Assembly (NCBI RefSeq): GCF_001854325.1 | Contig: NZ_CP017754.1 | Span: 248,001-312,000, forward strand | Length of the DNA: 64,000 nucleotides | Origin: Cupriavidus malaysiensis | GTDB lineage: Bacteria > Pseudomonadota > Gammaproteobacteria > Burkholderiales > Burkholderiaceae | Reading direction: 5' to 3' | Shown: positions 20,005-27,883 of the stretch, piece after piece | Position numbering within the stretch: the stretch's first letter is position 1 | Layout of the letters: each line of letters begins with the position of its first letter | Program-made: the position numbers and the translations under genes | Notes under the pieces: model-generated | Databases searched by the model: none | What the model saw: only the letters and a program-made list of their open reading frames with translations | Told to the model about the DNA's origin: nothing

Positions 20005-21366
20005 TCATTGCACGAAGGCGCCGATGGTGAAGTAGGGGCCGCTGCTCTGCGCCTCGAGGAAACCGAACACGCCCCCGGTGAAGACCAGCTTGCCGAAGGG
20101 GCCGCTGCCGGCGGCGGCGTCGCGGCGCGTGGTGGTGACCACGCCCGCCACCGTCTGCGTGTAGTTGAGCGTGTAGGGAGTCGCCAGCGAGGCATTCGAG
20201 GCCTGGAACGGGTCGAGCATGGTCGCCGCGGCATCGACCAGCGCGGTGGTGCGGTAGGCGAAGTTGCTGTCGACGCCCACGTACTCGCCGTTGACCGAGC
20301 CCACCCCGATGCGCGATGCCGGTGCCATCATGCCGATGCCGATCTCGTCGTCGGCGCCGAACGGGCCGCCGCCGAGCAGGCTGCCCGACAGATTGTCGTT
20401 GGCATAGCCGACGCGGATCATGACCGGCACCAGCTGGCCGCGCAGCTTGCCCACGATCAGGTAGGCGCGCCCCTGCACGGTGCCGATCGAAGGCGACACC
20501 TCGCCGGCGTAGTTGTTCGACAGCAGGGTGCCGCTGGCCGCCTGCGCCACGAAGTTGTTGCCGCGCTGCGAGCAGGTACCGGTGGCGTTCTGGCACACGG
20601 AGAACGAGCCGTTGGAGGCGAGCGCCATCGTGTAGTCCTGGCTGACCTGCTTGAAGTTCTGCGACGGCACTTCGTGGAAGCCCAGGCCGTTGTAGTAGCC
20701 GGCCACCTTGGACAGGTCGGTCTCGGTCTGCGTGAAACCGATGAACTGGAAGTAGTTGAAGGTGGTGTCGGGCACGTTCACGGTGCCCGGCAGGCCGGTG
20801 TACTGGATGCGCGCGCCGGGAATGGTGCCGCCCGCCACGCCCATGCCGACGAACATGCGGGCCGGCTTCGAAGCGTCGAGGCTGGCGCCGTTGAGGCGGA
20901 AGGCGCACTGGTTGAGCTTGTCGGTGGGCAGTCCGGTCTCCTGGGACAGCGTGCCGGACATCACGTTGGAGCCGCTGCTGGTATCGCTGCGCGATGGCTG
21001 CACGGTGCCGGTCTTGCGCGGCACCGACGAGTCGAGGAAGGTGACCTGCCAGGTCATCCTGGCGGTGTCGAGCTGCACCTTGACCAGTTCGCCCGCGCCG
21101 CTGCCGCCGATATAGGGCGTGGAGTAGTCGATCGCGGCCGGGCACAGCCGGTCCTGCGTGGTGGCGGCGGTGCTCGTGCCGCCATTGCTGCCGCTGCTGC
21201 CGGATGCGGCGGTGCTGCCGCCACCGCCATCGCCGCCGCCGCCGCAGGCGCACAGCGCGGCGGCCGCCAGCAGGGCGGCGGCGCGTGCGGCCAGCCCGTG
21301 CCTGGCGGCACCCGGCGTGGCGATGGTGGATGCGGAACGGTGCTGCGGATTCGTGTCGCGCTGCAT
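20005..21366 (-). CDS. DUF2957 domain lipoprotein
   Basis: A 453-residue predicted lipoprotein. The signal ends in a lipobox ALCAC followed by a glycine-rich linker, then the mature domain with ALDYSTPY-like opening (here AAIDYSTPYIGGSGAGELVKVQLDT) and the FNYFQFIGFTQTETDLSKVAGYYNGLGFHEVP segment. These resemble the DUF2957 family of Burkholderia and Ralstonia relatives. The function is unknown; surface or periplasmic anchoring is implied by the lipobox. The start has GGAGA upstream; an earlier ATG would precede a 50-residue Arg-rich leader. The ompW gene follows 90 bp later on the same strand. Confidence 0.85.
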   Translation of the reverse strand: MQRDTNPQHRSASTIATPGAARHGLAARAAALLAAAALCACGGGGDGGGGSTAASGSSGSNGGTSTAATTQDRLCPAAIDYSTPYIGGSGAGELVKVQLDTARMTWQVTFLDSSVPRKTGTVQPSRSDTSSGSNVMSGTLSQETGLPTDKLNQCAFRLNGASLDASKPARMFVGMGVAGGTIPGARIQYTGLPGTVNVPDTTFNYFQFIGFTQTETDLSKVAGYYNGLGFHEVPSQNFKQVSQDYTMALASNGSFSVCQNATGTCSQRGNNFVAQAASGTLLSNNYAGEVSPSIGTVQGRAYLIVGKLRGQLVPVMIRVGYANDNLSGSLLGGGPFGADDEIGIGMMAPASRIGVGSVNGEYVGVDSNFAYRTTALVDAAATMLDPFQASNASLATPYTLNYTQTVAGVVTTTRRDAAAGSGPFGKLVFTGGVFGFLEAQSSGPYFTIGAFVQ

Positions 21367-21641
21367 GGTATGGGTCTCCTCTCCTCTAGGTTCCAGGCGT
21401 TCGGTACGGAACGGGCTGTCCTGCCGTCTGCGCGGCCGCCTGGTGTGCGGCGACTCTCGCCGCCGCCTCAATGCAGCGTCAACAGAGCGCGCGTTCCAAA
21501 CATCGGGTCGGCGCACGGCACGCGGCGCGAGGCTTGCCGCAGGCCGGCGCCGGAGGCACCGCGCGCCCGCTGTTCAAACGCAGCGCGCGCCGGCCCGTTG
21601 CCTCCGTTTGAATGGCCGCCGCTGCCGCGCGGCGGTCCGGT

Positions 21642-22568
21642 TCAGAAGCGGTACTCGCTGTTGGCCGGATCGAAGGCCGCGGCGTCGAAGGTCTTGCGCA
21701 CGGCTTTCTCGAAGACGATCTTCTCGACCATCTCGCCGTTCTCGTTCCACGCGGTTTCCACGCGCGGCCAGGGATTGCGCAGGTCCAGCATCAGCTGCAC
21801 CTTCTTGGCGTAGTAGGCCGGCGCGCCGGCCGGCAGGTCCCAGGTCAGCGCCACCATGCGCGTGCCCTGCTCCTGCACGATGTCCACGCGGCTGTATTTC
21901 TCGCTCAGGCCCGCGGTGCGCAGCGAGCGGGCGTCGCGCTCGAGCATGGACAGCACGAACTGGAAGCCGAGGTCGCGCACGGTATGGTTGGACTGGCCGC
22001 GCGCCAGCGAGCCGTCGAGCGCGATCCACATCGAGGCGAAGCTCATCAGCCCGCCGAGATGGCCGTACATCTCGTCCTTGCGCCTGGTCTCGTCGTAGAC
22101 GATCTCCTGGCCGGCCTGCGCGCCGCCGGGCAGCCACTTCGCGTACAGCTGGCGCGGCTGGTGGCGGTAGCGGATCATCATGCGCGCGGGCTGCTCCTGC
22201 CACTGGCCGTTGAGCCGCTCCTGGCGGCTCATCCAGTATTCGTATTCCGGATAGCGGTTCATCTCGGCGCGTGCCCACAGCAGCAGGGTCCCGGGCTGCA
22301 GTGCGTGGAAGGTCGCGAGCAGCTGGGCGTCGTCGAGCTTGCGCAGCTCGCCGCTGGCGACCTGGCGCGAGAACAGGCTCGCCTGCTGGCCGGCGGGCAG
22401 GCCATCGTAGGGGGTGCCCTGCGCCGGCGCGGCAGCGGGCGCAGCGGCGGCTGTGGCGGCTGTGGCGGCGGGCGCCGGCTGGGCGAAGGCCGCGGGCGGC
22501 ACGGCCAGCGGGGCGGCCATCAGGCCCAGGGCGCAGCCGATGGCGGCGGCGATGAACAACGGTCTCAT
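21642..22568 (-). CDS. DUF1571 domain exported protein
   Basis: A 308-residue exported protein with a signal peptide cleaved near AFA-Q (residue 29), then an Ala/Pro-rich linker to about residue 50. The rest resembles DUF1571: RYPEYEYWMSRQERLNGQWQEQPARMMIRYRHQPRQLYAKWL followed by a GGLMSFASMWIALDGSLAR segment. The family is predicted to be periplasmic and LolA-like in strand pattern, but no function is established. It is the third envelope-protein gene in a row on this strand (with DUF2957 and ompW), 275 bp upstream of DUF2957. A hexanucleotide tandem repeat lies just upstream of its start. Confidence 0.8.
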   Translation of the reverse strand: MRPLFIAAAIGCALGLMAAPLAVPPAAFAQPAPAATAATAAAAPAAAPAQGTPYDGLPAGQQASLFSRQVASGELRKLDDAQLLATFHALQPGTLLLWARAEMNRYPEYEYWMSRQERLNGQWQEQPARMMIRYRHQPRQLYAKWLPGGAQAGQEIVYDETRRKDEMYGHLGGLMSFASMWIALDGSLARGQSNHTVRDLGFQFVLSMLERDARSLRTAGLSEKYSRVDIVQEQGTRMVALTWDLPAGAPAYYAKKVQLMLDLRNPWPRVETAWNENGEMVEKIVFEKAVRKTFDAAAFDPANSEYRF

Positions 22569-22597
22569 CTGAAGTCTCCTGTGTCTTGGTGCGTCCT

Positions 22598-22663
22598 GCT
22601 TCGGCTTCGGCTTCGACTTCGGCTTCGGCTTCGGCTTCGGCTTCGGCTTCGGCTTCGGCTTCT
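22598..22663. repeat. Hexanucleotide tandem repeat (GCTTCG)11
   Basis: Eleven 6-bp units; nine are exact GCTTCG, the fourth is ACTTCG and the last GCTTCT. The array begins 30 bp upstream of the DUF1571 ATG (minus strand), in the gap after the TetR gene. Such arrays change copy number by slippage. Confidence 0.9.
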
Positions 22664-22831
22664 GCGGCCACTACGGTGCAGCTTCGGGCGATGCAGGCCG
22701 CCGTCGGGCGACAGCGGGGCGACAGCGGGCGGCAAGCGCCCGTGCGCCTGGCGCGCGGCGCCAACGCAGTCGGATTGCGGTTGGGGAAGACGGGCCGGCG
22801 AGGCGGCGCGGACGCTGCCGCCGTGGCGGCC

Positions 22832-23770
22832 CTAGTTCCTGGAGCGCGTGCGCATCCAGTCGTCGAGCGGATTGCTCGGGAACGGCGGTGGCCGCTCGCG
22901 CGAGCTGCCGCGTACCGGCAGGCTCGTCACGGCGGCGCGCGCGGCTCCCTCGCTGCGCGTGCTGGTGCGCACGCGCCGCGCGGGCTCGGCCGCGGCCCTG
23001 GTGGACGGCTGGGATGGCGCCGACCCTTCAGGCTGCGCCGGCTGCCGCGCGCTCTCGTCGGCGTGCTGGCGCTCGCCGATCTCGAACACCGCGTGCAGCG
23101 CGCCGAGCTGCTGCTCGGCCGGCGCGGGAGCCTTCAGCGCAGCCACGACCATCGCGCTGAGCTGGGCCAGCACATGCGCGTCGCTCATGGTCTTGCCCTG
23201 CGTGAAGGCGGGCATCAGGTTGCCCAGGTCGTCGCCGGCCAGCACGCCGGCGAGCGCCTTGAGGGCGAAGTGCAGGCGCCAGCCGAGTTCCTGGCGCGGC
23301 AGCTCGGGCAGGGCCCGTGCGAAGGCGTCGAAGAAGCGGCCGAACACCGGGGCGTAGTGCCCCATCAGGTAGGACTGGATGAAGGGCGAGGTATCCGAGT
23401 AGACCCGGCCCAGCAGGCGCAGGAAGGCCGGCCCGCCGATGCCGGGCTCGCGCGCCATCTGCAGCGCGGGCACGAACAGCGCGCCCATCACGTGCTCGCA
23501 GCGGATCTGCTCGCCGGGCCAGCTGGCCTCGCAGGCGTCGAGCAGGGCCAGCCGCCGCGCGTTGAGCGGATCGAGGCGGCGGCTCAGCACCGCCTGCATC
23601 ATGATGTCCTTGCTGCGGAAATGGTAGTTGACGGCGGCCAGGTTGACGATCGCGCGCGACGTGACCTGCCGTAGTGAGGTGCCTTCGTAACCGACTTCGA
23701 TGAACAAGCGCTCGGTGGCATCCAGTATCCGAGCCTTGGTGTCTCCCGCCGTGCTTCTCCCGGTCTTCAT
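22832..23770 (-). CDS. TetR-family transcriptional regulator with long disordered C-terminus
   Basis: A 312-residue regulator. The helix-turn-helix domain spans about residues 8-56 (ILDATERLFIEVGYEGTSLRQVTSRAIVNLAAVNYHFRSKD), typical of TetR proteins that control fatty-acid or hydrocarbon genes. The ligand-binding core ends near residue 215. After it come about 95 residues rich in Ala, Arg, Ser and Pro that look disordered and are unusual. An upstream ATG would add 68 unlikely residues. The neighbouring upstream gene on this strand is the GMC oxidoreductase. A perfect 7-bp inverted repeat (CAACTGT at 23821, ACAGTTG at 23865) lies in the region before the start and may be an autoregulatory site. 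Confidence 0.86.
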   Translation of the reverse strand: MKTGRSTAGDTKARILDATERLFIEVGYEGTSLRQVTSRAIVNLAAVNYHFRSKDIMMQAVLSRRLDPLNARRLALLDACEASWPGEQIRCEHVMGALFVPALQMAREPGIGGPAFLRLLGRVYSDTSPFIQSYLMGHYAPVFGRFFDAFARALPELPRQELGWRLHFALKALAGVLAGDDLGNLMPAFTQGKTMSDAHVLAQLSAMVVAALKAPAPAEQQLGALHAVFEIGERQHADESARQPAQPEGSAPSQPSTRAAAEPARRVRTSTRSEGAARAAVTSLPVRGSSRERPPPFPSNPLDDWMRTRSRN

Positions 23771-24043
23771 GGGGGGCGTCTCTCTGCTTGTGCTGCGTGA
23801 ACCCCAAGCAACAAACACTGCAACTGTCCCGCTCCATGCTCTTGTCGGCGAACGGATGCTTGAAACAGTTGTACGAAGCCTAGCGACGCAATCGAGCGTT
23901 TCACAAGCCCGAAATTCGAAGAATCCTTCTAGGCTTCGCGGTGCACCGGCGGATGCCGCCAAGGACCGCGGCACACGGCCCGGCGGCCGCTGCGGCCTCT
24001 GCGCCGGCGCGTGGCACGGCGCTCCGGGCGGCCCCGGGCATTG

Positions 24044-25639
24044 CTACGCGGCCAGCCGCTGCACCAGCGCATGGGCATTCTGCGCCGTCAGCGCGAACAC
24101 TGACAACTGCGGATTGGCCCCGATACTGGTGGGGAATGCCGATCCGTCGAAGACCGACAGGTTGCCCAGCTGGTGATGGCTGCCGTGGCTGTCCACCACG
24201 CCCTGGCGCGGGTCGTCGCTCATGCCGCAGCCGCCCATCAGATGCGCGCTGAACAGCGCGGCGCGGAAGGCCTTCAGCGGCAGCGCGGGAATGGCCTGCC
24301 GGGCCTCGGCCCAGCTCGTGTAGTAGGGTGCGTCGAGGTGGGCCGGCCGCACGCGCGCCGCGCCGCCGGCGAACTGGGCCTCGGCCATCGACAGCCAGGC
24401 GCGGCGCACGCCGTCCCACAGGTAGTCGCTGACCTCGTAGTCGAGGATGGGGCTGCCGTCGGCCGCCACGCGCACGCGCCCGCCTGCGCTCTGCGGCACG
24501 AAGCCGTCGCGCAGCAGCGCCAGCATCGCGCTGGTGTTCGGCAGCGCCGCCATGTCGTGCCGCAGCGGTTCGCCGATCGCATTGAAGACGCCGGCGCTGA
24601 TGCCGGGGAACAGCGGCGGCACCTCCAGCTTGTAGCCGGCCGGCCCGGTCGCGCCGTCCTTCCACTGGAAATGGTCGGAGGCGATCGACTGCGGTGCGCC
24701 ATAAAAGGGATCGATGCGATCTGGCATCTGTGCGATGCTGAGATTCACCGGATGGATAAAGGTGCGCTGTCCCAGCCGCTCGTGCGGGTCCGGCGCGCCC
24801 GAGCGCAGCAGCAGCGCGGGCGTGTTGATGGCACCGCCGGCGGCGACGTAGTGGCGGGCCTTGACGGTGACGGTGACGCCGGTCGGCGTGACCCCGTCGG
24901 CGCCGAGCGCCGCGCCGGCCAGCCCCTGCACGCGCTTGCCGTCGTGCTGCAGCGCGCGCACGCGCACGCGGTGGACCAGGGTGGCGCCCTTGGCCAGCGC
25001 CGCCGGGATGGTCGAGACCAGCATCGACTGCTTGGCATTGACCGGGCAGCCCAGGCCGCAGTAGCCCGAATTCCAGCAGCCCTTCACATTGCGCGGAATC
25101 ACGTGCCATTCCCAGCCGAGCTGCTCGCAGCCGCGGCGCAGCACGTCATTGTTGGCGTTGGGCGCCATGGCCCAGGGTGCCACGCCCAGGCGCTCCTCCA
25201 TGCGCGCGAACCAGGGCGCCATGTCCTGCGCGGAGTGGCCGCTGACCGCATGCTGCTCGGCCCAGTGCGCCAGCGTCTGCGGCGGCGTGCGGAAGCTCGA
25301 CGACCAATTGACCGTGGTGCTGCCGCCGACCGAGCGGCCCTGCAGGATGGCGATGGCGCCATCGGAGGTGGCGCGCCCGGCTGCCTCCTGGTACAGCTCG
25401 CGGTAGGCGCGCCCCTCGTCCATGTCGCGGAAGCTGTCCGAGGTGCGCAGCGCGCCCTCCTCCAGCAGCACCACGCGCAGGCCGGCGGCGCTGAGGGTCT
25501 CGGCGGTCACGCCGCCGCCGGCGCCGCTGCCGATGATGGCCACGTCCGCCTCGAAGTGGCGCGGGGCGGTGAAGGTGGAGGCGTCGTGCACCTGCCAGCC
25601 GGAGGCGATGCCGGCCGTGTAGAGATCGTCGATGGGCAT
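24044..25639 (-). CDS. GMC-family FAD oxidoreductase (alcohol dehydrogenase/oxidase type)
   Basis: A 531-residue flavoprotein. The ADP-binding GSGAGG is at residues 37-42. The GMC signatures follow: GRSVGGSTTVNWSSSF near residue 135, and the C-terminal HLMGGCGMSDDP and GANPQLSVFALTAQNAH segments that hold FAD and the catalytic His/Asn region. A cysteine cluster CWNSGYCGLGCP near residue 205 is typical of membrane-linked long-chain alcohol and sugar dehydrogenases in this superfamily. The gene lies 7 bases after the Tat-signal protein gene, so the pair probably forms one dehydrogenase complex that passes electrons to the respiratory chain. The natural alcohol substrate is unknown. Confidence 0.9.
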   Translation of the reverse strand: MPIDDLYTAGIASGWQVHDASTFTAPRHFEADVAIIGSGAGGGVTAETLSAAGLRVVLLEEGALRTSDSFRDMDEGRAYRELYQEAAGRATSDGAIAILQGRSVGGSTTVNWSSSFRTPPQTLAHWAEQHAVSGHSAQDMAPWFARMEERLGVAPWAMAPNANNDVLRRGCEQLGWEWHVIPRNVKGCWNSGYCGLGCPVNAKQSMLVSTIPAALAKGATLVHRVRVRALQHDGKRVQGLAGAALGADGVTPTGVTVTVKARHYVAAGGAINTPALLLRSGAPDPHERLGQRTFIHPVNLSIAQMPDRIDPFYGAPQSIASDHFQWKDGATGPAGYKLEVPPLFPGISAGVFNAIGEPLRHDMAALPNTSAMLALLRDGFVPQSAGGRVRVAADGSPILDYEVSDYLWDGVRRAWLSMAEAQFAGGAARVRPAHLDAPYYTSWAEARQAIPALPLKAFRAALFSAHLMGGCGMSDDPRQGVVDSHGSHHQLGNLSVFDGSAFPTSIGANPQLSVFALTAQNAHALVQRLAA

Positions 25640-25646
25640 GGCGGGA

Positions 25647-26285
25647 TCAGGCGTGGATGGCGCGGTAGACCGCGGCGTTGGGACCGGGATAGCCGCTACC
25701 GCTCCAGGCAGCCGGCGTGACGAAGTAAGCGACGCTGGAGAGCTTGACCAGCACCACCGCGCCCGCGTTGAGCGTGGCGAAGCGGCTGGCGCGCCAGCGT
25801 GCGAGGAAATCCTGCACGCGCGCGTTGTCCGCATCCGCCCAGTCGCTGCCGACGCCGGTCAGCGCCCAGCGCAGCGCGCGGTTGTCGAGCAGGCCGAGCA
25901 GCTTGCGCAGCTCGCCCTGGGCATGGCTGCCCATGGCCGCGCAGGTGCGGTCGATATTGGACAGCGCGAGCTGCAGGCGCGCCTCGCGCGTCTTGGCGTC
26001 GAGGGCGGACAGTTCGCTGACTACGGCGCCGAGCAGCGCGCGGAACAGCGCCGTGTCGGTCTCGCGCAGGAAGGCCAGGCCGGGCGCCGCCGTCGTGCTG
26101 GACGGCGCGCAGCCCGACAGTGCCGGCAGCAGCGAGGCACAGGCCAGCGCGGCGGAAAAGCCGAAGCCGACCTTGAGGAAGCCGCGGCGCGACAGGCCGG
26201 CGGCGGTGGCTGCGAGGCCGGCGGCGCCAGGGTGGCCGGCGGCGGCCGGCCCGGCACCGCGCCGCGCGGGCGAAGGGGTTGGCAT
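25647..26285 (-). CDS. Tat-exported small protein, probable partner subunit of the GMC oxidoreductase
   Basis: A 212-residue protein with a twin-arginine signal SRRGFLKVGFGF at residues 32-43, a hydrophobic stretch, and an SGC-like lipobox near residue 59. The mature part is helical and resembles the small gluconate-2-dehydrogenase-subunit-3-like proteins that accompany GMC dehydrogenases and carry them through the Tat system. The GMC subunit itself has no signal peptide, which supports hitchhiker export as a complex. AGGAGA lies 5 bases before the ATG. It is the first gene of a two-gene operon, divergent from the AraC regulator. Confidence 0.8.
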   Translation of the reverse strand: MPTPSPARRGAGPAAAGHPGAAGLAATAAGLSRRGFLKVGFGFSAALACASLLPALSGCAPSSTTAAPGLAFLRETDTALFRALLGAVVSELSALDAKTREARLQLALSNIDRTCAAMGSHAQGELRKLLGLLDNRALRWALTGVGSDWADADNARVQDFLARWRASRFATLNAGAVVLVKLSSVAYFVTPAAWSGSGYPGPNAAVYRAIHA

Positions 26286-26474
26286 GGTTGTCTCCTGTGG
26301 CGTCATCGGCGCAGGCCGGCGGTGGCCGGCTGCACGCTTTCTTTCTGCTTCGACTGATGCGGACTGTGCGTCCTGCGGCGGCACGGCGGAACCTGCGGCG
26401 GCCCCGCATTGACGCTCGCCGGAGTTTGGATAAAGATCGGCTCCCGGTCTTGATTCCCGATGACAGGTGATTTG

Positions 26475-27557
26475 ATGCCACGCGCCAACGCAAGGCCAGG
26501 CGGGGCGGCCTTCCCCGACAGCGGCGCTGCCGCGAGCGGCGGCACGGTGTCGGCCGCCTATCTGCGCACCGTGCTCGACTATGGCGAGGCCGAGGGCGTT
26601 TCCACCGCCGAGCAGCTCGCCGCGGCGGGCATCGACGGGCAGGCGCTGGCGCTGCCCGCTGCGCGCGTGCCCTGCGCACGCTACCTGGCCCTGCTCGACT
26701 GGCTCGAGGCCCGCACCGGCGATCCCCATGTCGGCCTGCATGCGGGCGCGCAGTTCCGCCCGCGCCACTACGCCGAGATGGGCTACGTGGTGCTGACCAC
26801 GCCGACCGTGCGCGAGGCCGTCCTGCAAGGCATCCGCTATGAGGCGCTCGCCAACGACATCGGCCGCACGCGGCTGGTGGAGAGCGCCGAGGGCGGGGAA
26901 ATGCGCTGGGCGCCGCTGCACGGCCCGCTGTCGCGCCACGCGCACGAACTGCACATGGCCACCTGGAGCGTTTTCGCACAATGGCTGCTGGGCGATAGCG
27001 TGCATGCACGCCTGGTGTTGTTCCCGCACGCCGCCCCGCCCGATGTGCGCGAGCACGAACGCGTGTTCGGCTGCCCGGTGGTGTTCGGCGCCGACCGGCA
27101 CGCCATGCAGCTCGATGCCGCGCTGCTGGCGCGGCCCTCGCTGCAGGCCGACGCCGAGATGCAGGCGCAGATGACGCGCATCGCCGACGCCCAGCTGCGC
27201 CAGCACGCCGCCGCCGATGCCGGCAGCGACGAGATCGCGCGCATGCGCGCTTTCGTGCGCGGCGCGCTGGCCCAGGGCGAGCCCACCCTGGCGGCCGCCG
27301 CGGCCTGCCTGCGGCTGCCGGTGCGCACGTTGCAGCGCCGGCTGCAGGCGCGCGGCCTCAGCTACAGCATCCTGGTGGACGGCGAGCGCCATGCCCTGGC
27401 CGTGCAGTACCTGGCCGATCCCGCCATGCCGCTGGCGCAGCTCGCGATGCAGCTCGGCTTCTCCGAACAGAGCGCGTTCACCCACGCATTCAAACGCTGG
27501 ACGCAGCAGACGCCGACGGCATGGCGCCAGCATCACGTTCTCGGCGCGCGCGACTGA
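26475..27557 (+). CDS. AraC-family transcriptional regulator (Arabinose_bd N-terminal type)
   Basis: A 360-residue regulator. The N-terminal 230 residues match the AraC_binding/Arabinose_bd group used by OruR/CatR-like regulators (VGLHAGAQFRPRHYAEMGYVVLTTPTVREAV near residue 90). The C-terminal AraC HTH pair spans about residues 255-355, with LAAAAACLRLPVRTLQRRLQARGLSYSILVDGER and LAQLAMQLGFSEQSAFTHAFKRW. AGGTGA before the second ATG favours this start over one five codons earlier. It lies between the divergent GMC operon and the co-directed flavin monooxygenase operon, and could activate either or both. Confidence 0.92.
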   Translation: MPRANARPGGAAFPDSGAAASGGTVSAAYLRTVLDYGEAEGVSTAEQLAAAGIDGQALALPAARVPCARYLALLDWLEARTGDPHVGLHAGAQFRPRHYAEMGYVVLTTPTVREAVLQGIRYEALANDIGRTRLVESAEGGEMRWAPLHGPLSRHAHELHMATWSVFAQWLLGDSVHARLVLFPHAAPPDVREHERVFGCPVVFGADRHAMQLDAALLARPSLQADAEMQAQMTRIADAQLRQHAAADAGSDEIARMRAFVRGALAQGEPTLAAAAACLRLPVRTLQRRLQARGLSYSILVDGERHALAVQYLADPAMPLAQLAMQLGFSEQSAFTHAFKRWTQQTPTAWRQHHVLGARD

Positions 27558-27883
27558 AAGCGGGCCGGCACTGACACGGCAATGCGACATTGCTGCATCG
27601 CCGCAAGAAAAATTCCAAGCCAGCGTTCCGGTTTCAAACGCACGGGGCCATGCCCCGCCAGAGGCGCCTCATCACGCACGAACGGCGTTTAATGTGATGC
27701 GAACGACTCTGGAAAAGAGCGAAAAATAGAGTAATCCTTCAAATCACGGCATTGACCCGACCTGGGCGGCTACCTACGATGACATTAATCAATGTCACAA
27801 TAAACAGTGTTGCAAAGCCGTTCCCGTCTCATCCGCCCTAGCGGCGGCCAGGCGACCGGGGCGGCGCGGCACGAGGAGCGCCC
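27558..27883 (+). promoter_or_regulatory. Promoter and palindromic operator of the monooxygenase operon
   Basis: The 326-bp gap holds a good sigma-70 promoter: TTGACC at 27752-27757, 17-bp spacer, TACGAT at 27775-27780. Overlapping the last base of the -10 is a perfect 7-bp inverted repeat TGACATT-AATC-AATGTCA (27780-27797), so a bound protein would cover the start site. This suggests a repressor, perhaps the TetR protein encoded about 4 kb away. The leader is about 95 bases. Nothing else is recognised in the gap. Confidence 0.65.

Noticed and set aside
22598..22663. Short regular repeats as a CRISPR array
   Set aside because: The units are contiguous hexamers with no spacers.
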